From Bifidobacterium catulorum (GTDB lineage: Bacteria; Actinomycetota; Actinomycetes; Actinomycetales; Bifidobacteriaceae): a stretch of 60,031 nucleotides of DNA. A program made the translations under genes and the position numbers. Of the stretch, positions 19,902 through 30,769 are shown piece by piece. The notes beneath the pieces are model-generated. The model saw nothing but the letters and a program-made list of their open reading frames with translations. It was not told the DNA's origin and searched no databases. Each line of letters starts with the position of its first letter. Positions within the stretch are counted from its first letter, which is position 1. Where the stretch lies: NCBI RefSeq assembly GCF_003129925.1, contig NZ_QFFN01000012.1, positions 1 to 60,031 on the forward strand, read 5' to 3'.

Positions 19902-19929
19902 ACCGTTCAACATGGTCGGTTTGAACGGT
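19902..19929. promoter_or_regulatory. 9-bp inverted repeat upstream of fba
   Basis: ACCGTTCAA (19902-19910) and TTGAACGGT (19921-19929) are perfect inverted copies 10 nt apart. They lie about 160-185 nt upstream of the aldolase start. The form fits an operator for a dimeric repressor of LacI or similar type; this is inference. Confidence 0.5.
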
Positions 19930-19951
19930 GCAAACCAACATCCGACATCAC

Positions 19952-20004
19952 AAAAGCGCACGACACGCGAACAAGAACACATGTCCATGTTCGGTGTCGT
20001 GCGC
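19952..20004 (-). terminator. Intrinsic terminator of the MFS efflux gene
   Basis: On the minus strand GCGCACGACAC (20004-19994) and its complement (19966-19956) form an 11-bp stem extended by CGAACA/TGTTCG, followed by TTTT (19955-19952). It lies about 125 nt past the transporter stop codon. Confidence 0.65.
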
Positions 20005-20129
20005 TGTAGCGGGGAAACGCACATCAAAACGCAACATTCGTCAGTCTCGTCGCATGAGGCCGGAATACCGCGTCACACGGGCCCGACCCCACGTCACACG
20101 GGCCGCGACAGTCGCATGATCCGCATCGG

Positions 20130-21668
20130 TCACGCCTTGCGTTCGCGGGCCACCTCCGGCCGCCCGGCCGCAACGGCGCCGAGGTCGCTCACATCGACGT
20201 CTGGAACCTTCTCTGCACGGATCAGGCCGCTGAGCGACGTGATGCGCAATGCGGCGACGAATCCGATGACGGCCAACGCCACGGCGAACGCGAAGCCGAA
20301 CCGGGAGCCGGTGACGAACGCCTGCGCATGGCCGGCGCCCGCGCGCACGGCGGACGACTGGCCGGCACCGAGCAGCACGGTGGCCACGGCGGTGGCGATG
20401 GCGCCCCACACCTGCTGCATGGTGTTGAGGATGGTGCTGCCGTCAGTGGACAGCTGCGGCGGCAGCGCGGCCAGGGCGGTGGACTGGGCCGGGCTCATGG
20501 TCAGCGGCACTCCGATCATGAGCACCACATGCGCGGCGATGATATAGGCCACGGAGCTGGTGGTGCCGGCGGCCATGAGCAAAGCCAGGCCGACGACGGA
20601 GATGACAAGGCCGGAGCGCACGAGGATCTTCGGTCCGATGACGTCGTACAGACGGCCGGAAAGCAATGACACCACGGCGTTGACCACACCGCCCGGCAGC
20701 ATGACGAGACCTGCCATGGCGGCCGGAATGCCCATGCCGTCCTGGATCTCCTGCGGCATGAGGTACATGGCGCACAGGGTGATGCCGAAGTTCATCATGA
20801 CCACGACGGCGCCAGTGGTGAACTGCGGGATGGCAAATGCGCGCAGGTTGACGACCGGCACATCCATCCGCAGCTGGCGGCGGCCGTACAGCGCCACGGC
20901 CACGGCGCCGACCACGAGAATCGCCACGACCGCCGCCGAAAGGCCGAATTCGCCGACGAGGCTCACGCCGAGCACGAGACCACCGAAGCCGACGACGGAG
21001 GTAAGGCAGCTGAACGCGTCGATGCGCGGACGGGTGAGCTCATACGGGTTCACCATGAACGCGAATGTGCACAGCAGAGCCACGGCCGCCACGACGGCGA
21101 AGAAATAGAAGATCCAGCGCCAGCTGAACGCGCCGATGAAGAAGCCCGACAAGGTCGGTCCGACGGCGGGGGCGAACATGATGATCAGCGTGGTGATGCC
21201 CATGGCCGTGCCGATCTTGCTTTTCGGGAACACCTCAAGCAGCACGGAGAACATCATCGGCAGCACCAGGCCGGTGGAGACGCCCTGGATCATACGACCG
21301 GCGAGCAGCATGGCGAACGTCGGGGCAAGGCCGGACATAAGCGAACCGACGAGGAACGCCCCCAACGCCACGACAAGCAGCGTCTTGGCGCGGAACCACT
21401 TGAGCAGGAGCCCGACGAACGGCAGCACCACGCCGATCACGAGCATGTAACCGACGACCAGCCACTGCACGGTGCCGGCCCCCACACCGAACGCATCCAT
21501 CAGGCTGGGCAGCGCTATGTTCATCGACGTCTCGCTGAGCATGCCAAGGAAGGCACCCAGATACAGTCCGAGCATCACCAGAGCGGGATGCCTCACATCC
21601 ATGCGGGCCTTCATTCTTCGCGTATCATCATGCCGGTTCTTCGTCTCATCATGCCGGGTTTCGGCCAT
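20130..21668 (-). CDS. MFS drug-efflux transporter, EmrB/QacA (DHA2) type
   Basis: The protein has 512 residues and fourteen predicted membrane helices. The first helix is ALVMLGLYLGAFLGMLSETSMNIALPSL, typical of the DHA2 drug:H+ antiporter family. GRMIQGVSTGLVLPMMFSVLLEVFPKSKIGTAMGI carries the family's motif C-like segment. It is expected to export hydrophobic or cationic compounds across the cytoplasmic membrane; its substrate is unknown. ATG 21668 is preferred, with AGGAGG 10 nt upstream. It follows the marR gene by 106 nt, and that gap contains a large hairpin. The pair looks like a self-regulated multidrug efflux operon. Confidence 0.9.
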   Translation of the reverse strand: MAETRHDETKNRHDDTRRMKARMDVRHPALVMLGLYLGAFLGMLSETSMNIALPSLMDAFGVGAGTVQWLVVGYMLVIGVVLPFVGLLLKWFRAKTLLVVALGAFLVGSLMSGLAPTFAMLLAGRMIQGVSTGLVLPMMFSVLLEVFPKSKIGTAMGITTLIIMFAPAVGPTLSGFFIGAFSWRWIFYFFAVVAAVALLCTFAFMVNPYELTRPRIDAFSCLTSVVGFGGLVLGVSLVGEFGLSAAVVAILVVGAVAVALYGRRQLRMDVPVVNLRAFAIPQFTTGAVVVMMNFGITLCAMYLMPQEIQDGMGIPAAMAGLVMLPGGVVNAVVSLLSGRLYDVIGPKILVRSGLVISVVGLALLMAAGTTSSVAYIIAAHVVLMIGVPLTMSPAQSTALAALPPQLSTDGSTILNTMQQVWGAIATAVATVLLGAGQSSAVRAGAGHAQAFVTGSRFGFAFAVALAVIGFVAALRITSLSGLIRAEKVPDVDVSDLGAVAAGRPEVARERKA

Positions 21669-21701
21669 AATCCATATTCCTCCTGATTGTGCCGTCTCCA
21701 T

Positions 21702-21766
21702 TCCGGGCATGGCTTCGCGCCGCGCGTGGGAGACGAGCCCACCGCGCGGCGCGATCATGCCCGGGA
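21702..21766 (-). other. Large stem-loop between marR and efflux gene
   Basis: TCCGGGCATG and CGCGCCGCGCGTGGG on one side pair with CCCACCGCGCGGCGCG and CATGCCCGGGA on the other, giving about 25 base pairs with small interruptions. No T-run follows. It could modulate readthrough from marR into the transporter gene or its translation. Confidence 0.6.
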
Positions 21767-21774
21767 TTGTACGG

Positions 21775-22221
21775 CTAGCGTCCGCAGGCCTTGCCGACCG
21801 CGGCCTTCACTGCGTCGATGGTGGCAATCATGGAGTCGATGTCCTCTACGCTCACGGTTGCCATGAGCTCGGTCTCGACACGCTGACGCACGCCGACGAT
21901 GTATCGACGCACGTATTCCTCGCCGACGGACGTGGCACGGATGAGCACCACGCGTCGGTCGGTCGGATCAGCCGTCTTGTCGAGCAGACCGAGGCCGGTC
22001 ATCTCGCGTACGGCACGGGTGACGTTGGGCATACGCATGCCGAGCGCGTCGCCGATGTCGGAGACGCGGGCGCATCCGTCGTCGCCGCGGGTGCGGCTGA
22101 GCGCATCGAGCACCCGCAGATGCACCGGCCGGACGCCTTTGGGCAGTTCGGGAACCAGTGTCCGTACGGAGCCGGCCTCGTCCATGGCGTGCAGAATCCT
22201 GTCGAGCAGGTTGATATCCAT
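21775..22221 (-). CDS. MarR-family transcriptional regulator
   Basis: The protein has 148 residues and a winged-helix domain: VHLRVLDALSR, then the recognition helix RMPNVTRAVREMTGLGLL and the wing DKTADPTDRRVVLIRAT, the hallmark of MarR proteins. The long terminal helices serve for dimerisation. Such proteins repress an adjacent transporter and themselves and are released by small ligands. ATG 22221 is chosen because GGTGGAAG precedes it; ATG 22233 would add four residues without a ribosome site. The AT-rich upstream region 22234-22302 probably contains its operator. The DHA2 transporter lies downstream on the same strand. Confidence 0.9.
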   Translation of the reverse strand: MDINLLDRILHAMDEAGSVRTLVPELPKGVRPVHLRVLDALSRTRGDDGCARVSDIGDALGMRMPNVTRAVREMTGLGLLDKTADPTDRRVVLIRATSVGEEYVRRYIVGVRQRVETELMATVSVEDIDSMIATIDAVKAAVGKACGR

Positions 22222-22233
22222 ATCTTCCACCAT

Positions 22234-22302
22234 ATACGACGTGTTTATTTATACAAGATATTTATATGAGATAACTATCTGCGATATATAGTCTACGACA
22301 CC
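22234..22302. promoter_or_regulatory. AT-rich promoter/operator region of marR
   Basis: This stretch is strikingly AT-rich against its surroundings and contains GATAACTATC (near-palindrome) and repeated ATAT blocks. It fits the place and base composition of a MarR autoregulatory site. Confidence 0.5.
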
Positions 22303-22342
22303 GTTGGCCCAAACGACACGCCCCCACGACGAAAATTTGGCC

Positions 22343-22388
22343 GGAACGTTCATGGAGACCGGTTTTCCCGGCCCCTCATGAACGTTCC
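22343..22388 (-). terminator. Terminator after the aminotransferase gene
   Basis: GGAACGTTCATG (22343-22354) and CATGAACGTTCC (22377-22388) form a perfect 12-bp stem with an inner CCGG pairing. On the minus strand GGCCAAATTTTC follows, a weak T-tract. Confidence 0.6.
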
Positions 22389-22415
22389 TGCCAATCAACA
22401 GGCCGATGGCTCGGG

Positions 22416-23603
22416 CTACTCCCCCAACGACTCCCGTATGGCGGCGAGCACGGCGTGGATCCCCGCCTCGAACACCTCCGGCTCCGGCAGCAGCGACACC
22501 GCCAGATATCCATTGGAGGTCATGTCGAAGAAGAATCCCGGTTGGGCGGTGGAGGCGTGATCGTGAATCAGATGCAGCACCAGCTGCGTCTCATCGATGC
22601 TGGAAGGGAACCGAAGCAGCACGTTCCACCCGCCTTCGGCACGCAGCACGCTGGTCACGCCCAGCGAATCGGCGTCAAGCAGTTCATGAAGCCGCACGAG
22701 ATTGCCACGCGTGCGTTCCCGCACCCGGTCGCTCTGGCCTGCCGCCGCCTCAAGCATGGCGGGAATCCGTTCGGCGATGATGTCGCTCATCGGCAGGAAA
22801 TCATCGGCAATCACATCGAGCCGTCGCTGCGCCTCGCCCACGTCGGATTCCGGCCCGGAGACCTCGATCCATCCGACCTTGGCATGCGGTGCGGCGAGCA
22901 TCTTCGAAAAACCATCGAGCGCGAACGTGAGCACGCCGGACTCCCCCGCAAGCCGCGCATTGCCGTCGAACGGCTCCAGATCGTAGCCGAAGAACACCTC
23001 GTCGGCGATCACGGCCACATCATGCTCCCGGCACATCGACACCAGCCGTCGGCGCTCCTCTGGCTTCACATACGAACCGGTCGGATTGTTCGGGTTGATG
23101 AGCACCATGGCGCGGACGCGCGCCCCCTCCTCGGAATCGAGAATCTCCTCGATGCGCGGCAGGTCGAAGAACCATGAGCCGTCGAACATCAGCGAGTATT
23201 CGATGGTCTTCACGTTCTCCAGACGTGCGATGGATTCAATGAGCGGATATCCGGGCTTGGGGGCAAGCACGGCATCGCCGGGATCACACAGCAGCTTCAT
23301 CAGCCACGAATACGCCTCCGACGTGGAGCTGAGCAGATACAGCCGCTCAGGGTCCACAGGCCGTTCCCGCCGTACGCCGTCGGCTCCGCCTCCCGACAGG
23401 AACGCGGCCAGCGCCTTGCGCGCCCCTAAGGGACCGCGGGGATTCGCCTCGTATACCCCCGGCACCAATGCCGGAGCCAGACCATGCCGTGTGGGGTTGG
23501 AATCGTTGAGCTTCACGAGTTCCACACCGTCACGGCGGCACAGCGCCTCGGCCATGGAGATCGCATTGGGCCGCGAGGCATCCACCCGTGATGAGAAGCG
23601 CAT
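22416..23603 (-). CDS. PLP-dependent aminotransferase, class I/II
   Basis: This 395-residue cytoplasmic fold-type I enzyme transfers amino groups via pyridoxal phosphate. LINPNNPTGSYV is the conserved Asn/Pro motif, IADEVFFGYD has the ring-binding Asp and Tyr, and DGFSKMLAAPHAKVGW has the Schiff-base lysine at about residue 232. It resembles the aspartate/alanine-type group; the true amino donor is not clear. GGAGAA lies 6 nt before the ATG. The glycosyltransferase gene ends 16 nt upstream on the same strand, so the two are probably co-transcribed although no functional link is evident. Confidence 0.9.
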   Translation of the reverse strand: MRFSSRVDASRPNAISMAEALCRRDGVELVKLNDSNPTRHGLAPALVPGVYEANPRGPLGARKALAAFLSGGGADGVRRERPVDPERLYLLSSTSEAYSWLMKLLCDPGDAVLAPKPGYPLIESIARLENVKTIEYSLMFDGSWFFDLPRIEEILDSEEGARVRAMVLINPNNPTGSYVKPEERRRLVSMCREHDVAVIADEVFFGYDLEPFDGNARLAGESGVLTFALDGFSKMLAAPHAKVGWIEVSGPESDVGEAQRRLDVIADDFLPMSDIIAERIPAMLEAAAGQSDRVRERTRGNLVRLHELLDADSLGVTSVLRAEGGWNVLLRFPSSIDETQLVLHLIHDHASTAQPGFFFDMTSNGYLAVSLLPEPEVFEAGIHAVLAAIRESLGE

Positions 23604-23619
23604 GGTGAATTCTCCCCGC

Positions 23620-24633
23620 TCACTTCAACGGCGGCATAGGACGCCAGTCGGGGTCGTGCAGCAGCTTGCGGGAATCCCTCCATCCGCGCAGGATCTCCCT
23701 GATGCCCGTGCCGAGATGAGTACGGTCCACGGCGACGAGTCGGATGAGCTCCTTGATGATGGTCGCAATGGTGCCCACACCGAACCAGAAGGCGCGGTAG
23801 TCTCCGTGCGCCATGAAATAGCGGGCCATGTACCCGCGGTTGCGCAGGATATGGTAACGGTTCATGTCGGAGGTGGAGTTCAGCTGCCGCAACCCGGCGA
23901 TGTCCCAGTTGCCGATCTCACGCGTGCGTCGCATCACTCGGTCGGGGACGACGATGGGGTTGGTGACCTTGCTGGCGAGGTAGCCGTACATGGTGTCGTC
24001 CCAGTAGATGAAGAACCGTGGATCCGGGAAGCCTATCTTCTCGACGATGTTTCGCCGGATCAGTCCGCCCTCGAAACACATGGTGTTCATCACGCGGTAT
24101 CCGGCCGGTCCGAAAGCGGCCGGTGCGATGGGGTTAGGGATGCCCAAGGGCACGATGAAATGATACTGCCAGTAGAACGGCCCGCCGTCGTAATCGTAAC
24201 GGCTGCCTTGGATCACGTCATGGTCGGGCATCCATTTGGCGAGTTTCTCCAGTCCGTCCGGCTCGATGGCCACGTCGTCGTCCATGACCCAGAACCATTC
24301 GGCACCGAGTCCGTACGCCTTCCTCACGCCCGCCGAAAAGCCTCCTGCACCGCCGAGATTGTCGTCCTGCGGGGCATAGACCACACGGTCGGCATTGCCT
24401 TCGGCGTCGGCGACGGTGCCGCCCCATTGGGAGGTCACCCTGTCTGAGAACTCCTTCACCATCGCTTTCGTCTTTTCGGAATGCTCGTTGTCGACGATCA
24501 CGATGCGCCAAGGCGCGATGGTCGATGCGAGGAAGGACGCGAACAGCGTCTTCAGTAGTTCCTGACGCTTATAGGTCACCACGACGATGGCGAGTTTACT
24601 TGTTACGTTTTTCACGTTGCTCTCGGCAGTCAT
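23620..24633 (-). CDS. Glycosyltransferase family 2, galactofuranosyltransferase-like
   Basis: The protein has 337 residues. It has a GT-A fold start (LAIVVVTYKRQELLKTL), the nucleotide-binding region IVIVDNEHS, the metal-binding motif MDDDVAIEPDG at about 114, and a FFIYWDDTMYGYLASK stretch typical of GT2 rhamnosyl/galactofuranosyltransferases. It probably adds a sugar to a cell-surface glycan at the inner membrane face. One weak hydrophobic patch near the C-terminus (FWFGVGTIATIIKEL) may aid membrane contact. ATG 24633 has CACAAT exactly 7 nt upstream and no ribosome site, fitting a leaderless mRNA. It is divergent from the riboflavin riboswitch. Confidence 0.88.
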   Translation of the reverse strand: MTAESNVKNVTSKLAIVVVTYKRQELLKTLFASFLASTIAPWRIVIVDNEHSEKTKAMVKEFSDRVTSQWGGTVADAEGNADRVVYAPQDDNLGGAGGFSAGVRKAYGLGAEWFWVMDDDVAIEPDGLEKLAKWMPDHDVIQGSRYDYDGGPFYWQYHFIVPLGIPNPIAPAAFGPAGYRVMNTMCFEGGLIRRNIVEKIGFPDPRFFIYWDDTMYGYLASKVTNPIVVPDRVMRRTREIGNWDIAGLRQLNSTSDMNRYHILRNRGYMARYFMAHGDYRAFWFGVGTIATIIKELIRLVAVDRTHLGTGIREILRGWRDSRKLLHDPDWRPMPPLK

Positions 24634-24640
24634 ACGCCCT

Positions 24641-24646
24641 ATTGTG
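24641..24646 (-). promoter_or_regulatory. Candidate leaderless -10 box
   Basis: CACAAT on the minus strand ends 7 nt before ATG 24633. It matches the spacing seen upstream of six other genes here. Confidence 0.45.
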
Positions 24647-24787
24647 GCACCTGCCGGCGAAAAACGGCGAAAAGCGCGACCGGCGAGGGACGGAGACGAT
24701 GACCGACGATAGCGGGCCATATGATTCGCATATAGCGAACGATGCCGCATTCGCGGATGGGCGGCGGTTTACGAACATCCGTCGTGA

Positions 24788-24793
24788 TACAGT
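24788..24793 (+). promoter_or_regulatory. Candidate -10 box of the riboflavin operon
   Basis: TACAGT lies about 12 nt before the FMN riboswitch, so the transcript would begin just ahead of the aptamer. Confidence 0.45.
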
Positions 24794-24804
24794 CAAAGAC
24801 GCAA

Positions 24805-24955
24805 GTTTCAGGGCAGGGTGAGATTCCCTACTGGCGGTGATGCCCGGCGGCCGTTCCCGCGTGTTCCACGCGGGCGGCGCCCCAAAGCCCGCGACCCGCG
24901 AAAGCGGCCGATCCGGTGGGATTCCGGAGCCAACGGTATAGTCCGGATGAAAGAA
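24805..24955 (+). promoter_or_regulatory. FMN riboswitch (RFN element)
   Basis: The conserved aptamer blocks are present in order: TTCAGGGCAGGGTGAGATTC, CTACTGGCGGTGAT, a variable GC-rich stem, AGCCCGCGA, GATCCGGTGGGATTCCGGAG and CCAACGGTATAGTCCGGATG. It binds FMN and shuts off the downstream genes. The ribU ribosome site (GAGG) lies right after the aptamer, which favours translational control. The downstream riboflavin transporter matches the ligand. Confidence 0.95.
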
Positions 24956-24967
24956 ACGAGGATTCCC

Positions 24968-25552
24968 ATGGGTGGTTCTTCATCTTCCGTATCGTCGTCC
25001 GCCACATCCCATTCCACCGGCGTGGGCGGCTCCGGCCGCTGGTCCACCGGACGAATCGCCGTCTACGCGCTGTTCGTGGCATTGACCATGGTGACGAGCT
25101 TCATCGAATTGCCGATCTTCCCGGCCGCCCCGTGGCTCAAATACGATCCATCCGGCATCGTCTGCCTCGTCGCCGGATTCGCGTTCGGCCCGTCGACTGC
25201 CGCCATCGTCAGCGTTCTGGGATTCACTCCCCATCTGTTCGCCGACCCGTGGGGCACGCTGATGGCGATTGGCGTGTCGCTGGCGCTGAGCGTGCCGGCC
25301 GCACTGGTGTATCGGCGTTGGCGCTCCCGCCGAGGCGCCGTCTCGGGCATACTGCTCGGCGCGGCCGTTGCGCTGGCCGTGGCCGTTCTCGGCAACCTGG
25401 CGATCACACCGATCTACGCGCACATGACTGTGGCGCAGGTGGCGGCAATGATCGTGCCTGTCCTGCTGCCGTTCAACCTGCTGAAATTCGCCATTCACGG
25501 CGTGGTGACGTTCCTTGTCTACAAGCCGGTCTCCACGTTGCTGAACCGATAG
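24968..25552 (+). CDS. ribU: Riboflavin ECF transporter substrate subunit
   Basis: The protein has 194 residues. A Ser/Gly-rich N-terminus of about 27 residues is followed by about six membrane helices: IAVYALFVALTMVTSFI, the loop FPAAPWLKYDPSGIVCLVAGFAFGP, then AIVSVLGF, IGVSLALSVPAALVY, ILLGAAVALAVAVLGNLAI and VPVLLPFNLLKFAIHGV. The PFNLLK segment near the C-terminus matches RibU. It binds riboflavin and docks on the EcfA/EcfT module. ATG 24968 follows GAGGATTCCC. The FMN riboswitch directly upstream supports the riboflavin assignment. The Ecf fusion gene begins 14 nt downstream. Confidence 0.93.
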   Translation: MGGSSSSVSSSATSHSTGVGGSGRWSTGRIAVYALFVALTMVTSFIELPIFPAAPWLKYDPSGIVCLVAGFAFGPSTAAIVSVLGFTPHLFADPWGTLMAIGVSLALSVPAALVYRRWRSRRGAVSGILLGAAVALAVAVLGNLAITPIYAHMTVAQVAAMIVPVLLPFNLLKFAIHGVVTFLVYKPVSTLLNR

Positions 25553-25566
25553 TCGGGCGTCTCATC

Positions 25567-28017
25567 GTGGCCGGTTCATCCCCCGCCGTCATGCTCCGCG
25601 ACGTCCGCTTCAGCTACGACGACGGAACATCATGGGCGGTCGATGGGGTCGACCTGACGATCCCGGAAGGCGAACGCATCGCCATCGTCGGGGCCAACGG
25701 CTCCGGGAAATCCACGCTTGGCCGCATCATCGCGGGTCTTTCCGCGCCGGATTCCGGAATCGTCACGCTGCTCGGACTCAGGGTCTTCGATGGCGGGGCG
25801 CATGCCGACAGGTATCGCAAAGCGCGGCATGGCATCGGCGTCGTGTTCCAGAATCCCGAGGACCAGATCGTCACCACCGTGGTCGACGATGATGTGGCGT
25901 TCGGACCGGAGAATCTCGGCGTTCCCTCGGAACGCATCGGGGAACGCATCGAAACGGCGCTGCAGTGCGTCGGTATGACCGGCCATGCCGACGCCGACCC
26001 GACCCGCATGTCCGGCGGGCAGCAGCAACGAGTAGCCATCGCCGGCATGCTCGCCATGCGTCCCCGCATGATCGTATTGGATGAGCCGACCGCGATGCTC
26101 GACGAATCGGGGCGTTCGGAGGTCATGGCGGTACTGGACGAACTGCATGCCCATGGCACGACGGTCGTGCATATCACGCATTCACCGGATGAGGCCATGG
26201 CCGCCGACCGTGTGATCGTGATACGCGATGGGCGGATCGTCGAGGACGACCGTCCTTCGTCCGATTCCATGCCTTCTTCCCGACCCGGCCCCCTCCGGCA
26301 AAAAGCCTCCTCACCCAACGCCGCGCATCCTTCTTCCGCTGGCCCCCTCTGGCAGAGGGAGCTGTCCGACGAATGCCGGGGTGAAGGGGTCGAACCGCCC
26401 GACAGAGCAACCGTCGGCCGGGAATCACCTTCGGAAACAAGCCCGCACAACCGGGACGGCTCCCCCATCATCACGATGTCGCACGTCTCGTTCGCATACG
26501 ACCGCGACCATCCGATACTACGTGACGTGAGCCTCACGGTGAATGACGGCGAAACCATCGCCGTCATGGGACGCAACGGAGGCGGCAAATCCACGCTGAT
26601 CAGACTGCTGTGCGCATTGGCGACACCGGACGATGGCGATATAACCGTGGCCGGGATTCCCGTGGCAAGACGTTCCTCCGGCGGATCCAGACCCCTGCGC
26701 AGGCGCGACCGCCGCGGATTGCGCGGCATCGTCGGCTATGTGATGCAGCATCCGGAACGCCAGCTATTCGCCGAAACCGTGGCGGACGACGTGGCATACG
26801 GTCCACGCAACCTCGGTCTGTCGGGAGAGGAGCTCGACGAGCGGGTGGACACGACGCTGGAGGCCCTGGGCATCGACCATCTCGCCGGCCGTTCGCCGTT
26901 CGATCTTTCCGGAGGGCAACAGCGCATGGTCGCCATAGCGGGTGTTCTGGCATGCCGGCCCCGTATTCTCGTCATGGATGAGCCGACGAGCAGCCTTGAC
27001 GCGGATGCCGCAGGCAGGATTCGCGGACTGATCGCACGTCTCGGTGAGCAAGGCGTTACGGTCGTCATCGTCACGCATGACCGTGCCGAGGCGATGTCGG
27101 CCGATCGCGTCGTCGAGTTGTGCGATGGAGTCGTCGTCCCACACGTGCCGAATGCTCCAGACGGCAGACCGGCCATTCCTTCCACTCCCGCTTCCCCTTC
27201 TCGAAAGGGGCAGTCCGAGACACGCCGGAATACGGAGCGTGACGGGACGTCGTTCGTCGCCATGCTCGACCCGAGGATGAAGATGTCGCTGACGCTGGTC
27301 CTCATGTTCACGGCGTTCGCCATACGCACCCCGGCACAGCTCGGCATCGCCGCGGTCGCGGTCGGATGCGCGATGGCCGCGGCACGGCTGCATCCTCTGG
27401 CGGTGGCGCATTCCGTACGACTGTTCCTCGGCTTGTTCGCCGTCATGAGCATGCTGAACGTCTTCTTCGTCCGCTCCGGCGAGACGTTGCTTCACCTTGG
27501 TCCGATTCCCGTCACCGACGACGGCCTGTGGACGGCCCTCGTCTATGCCGGACGTCTGGCGCTGGTGGTGGTGTTGGGGGCCGTGCTGGTGCTCACGACC
27601 ACGCCGACGCGGCTGACCGATGCGTTCGAGGCGCTGCTTGCCCCGTTGCAACGGTTCGGCGTGCATACCGGGGAGATCGCCCTGGTCATGAGTCTGGCAT
27701 TGCGGTTCATGCCCACGCTGGCCGGCGAGACCCGGGCCATCATCGACGCCCAGGCGGCACGGGGCGGCAGCGTCGAATCCGGCGCCCCGTTGCAACGGAT
27801 CCGCGCGCTTACGGCCATCATCGTTCCGGTGTTCGCCGGGGCGTTGCGCCATGCCGGAAATCTCGGACTCGCCCTTGACGCCCGCTGCTATGAAGGCGGA
27901 GAAGGGCGCACGCATTACCGTCCGTTGCGGTGCACATGGCGCGACGTCGTCTTCGCCGTGTTCTCGGCCACATATCTCGTCGTGTTGTTCGCTACGCCGA
28001 TATTGTTCGTCCGCTGA
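25567..28017 (+). CDS. Single-chain ECF module: EcfA-EcfA-EcfT fusion
   Basis: This 816-residue protein joins two ATPases and the membrane coupling subunit. Residues 5-225: Walker A GANGSGKS, Q-loop FQNPEDQI, signature MSGGQQQ, Walker B MIVLDEPTAMLDE. Residues 300-530: Walker A GRNGGGKS, QHPERQLF, signature LSGGQQR, Walker B ILVMDEPTSSLD. Residues 560-816: EcfT with five or so helices and a coupling region MSLALRFMPTLAGETRAIIDAQAARGG. It powers uptake by RibU and perhaps other S subunits. Both interdomain linkers contain palindromic DNA. The start is uncertain: GTG 25567 or ATG 25591, neither with a strong ribosome site. Confidence 0.92.
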   Translation: MAGSSPAVMLRDVRFSYDDGTSWAVDGVDLTIPEGERIAIVGANGSGKSTLGRIIAGLSAPDSGIVTLLGLRVFDGGAHADRYRKARHGIGVVFQNPEDQIVTTVVDDDVAFGPENLGVPSERIGERIETALQCVGMTGHADADPTRMSGGQQQRVAIAGMLAMRPRMIVLDEPTAMLDESGRSEVMAVLDELHAHGTTVVHITHSPDEAMAADRVIVIRDGRIVEDDRPSSDSMPSSRPGPLRQKASSPNAAHPSSAGPLWQRELSDECRGEGVEPPDRATVGRESPSETSPHNRDGSPIITMSHVSFAYDRDHPILRDVSLTVNDGETIAVMGRNGGGKSTLIRLLCALATPDDGDITVAGIPVARRSSGGSRPLRRRDRRGLRGIVGYVMQHPERQLFAETVADDVAYGPRNLGLSGEELDERVDTTLEALGIDHLAGRSPFDLSGGQQRMVAIAGVLACRPRILVMDEPTSSLDADAAGRIRGLIARLGEQGVTVVIVTHDRAEAMSADRVVELCDGVVVPHVPNAPDGRPAIPSTPASPSRKGQSETRRNTERDGTSFVAMLDPRMKMSLTLVLMFTAFAIRTPAQLGIAAVAVGCAMAAARLHPLAVAHSVRLFLGLFAVMSMLNVFFVRSGETLLHLGPIPVTDDGLWTALVYAGRLALVVVLGAVLVLTTTPTRLTDAFEALLAPLQRFGVHTGEIALVMSLALRFMPTLAGETRAIIDAQAARGGSVESGAPLQRIRALTAIIVPVFAGALRHAGNLGLALDARCYEGGEGRTHYRPLRCTWRDVVFAVFSATYLVVLFATPILFVR
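26345..26359. repeat. Palindrome in the first Ecf linker
   Basis: CCCTCTGGCAGAGGG is a 15-bp perfect palindrome inside the non-conserved linker between the two ATPase domains. A degenerate second copy of its left arm (GGCCCCCTCCGGCA) starts near 26286. This looks like a short intergenic-type repeat taken into the coding frame. Confidence 0.5.
27194..27210. repeat. Palindrome in the second Ecf linker
   Basis: CCCCTT and AAGGGG flank a 5-nt loop in the Pro/Ser-rich linker between the second ATPase and EcfT. It resembles the element at 26345 in type and position. Confidence 0.4.
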
Positions 28018-28090
28018 CTTCATACGGCCGACGGCGCCCCCGAAGCCGAAGCCACGCACACGGACGAATCGTTTCGGAACGAAACAAAAA

Positions 28091-28118
28091 CGGTGTGGGA
28101 CCATGGGGTCCCACACCG
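28091..28118. terminator. Bidirectional terminator between ecf fusion and clpC
   Basis: CGGTGTGGGACC and GGTCCCACACCG form a 12-bp perfect stem with a 4-nt loop. On the minus strand TTTTTGTTTC follows, so it is strongest for clpC; it also lies 74 nt after the Ecf stop. Confidence 0.85.
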
Positions 28119-28142
28119 TCGATGGCGATTTCTAGGCCGATA

Positions 28143-30731
<2,589 letters not shown>

Positions 30732-30769
30732 GCTTGTCCTCCCTAATAAAACTCTGTATCACTCTACCG

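Larger units (their letters stand above)
19746..20129. other. Intergenic region, 384 nt
   Basis: This gap holds the presumed aldolase promoter, an inverted repeat at 19902-19929, a terminator-like hairpin at 19952-20004, and a 13-bp direct repeat CGTCACACGGGCC at 20071-20083 and 20092-20104. I see no plausible gene in it. Confidence 0.6.

Noticed and set aside
24916..25566. Ecf fusion starting upstream within ribU
   Set aside because: The open frame does extend through ribU and part of the riboswitch, but that part is out of frame with ribU and encodes Arg-rich shadow sequence.
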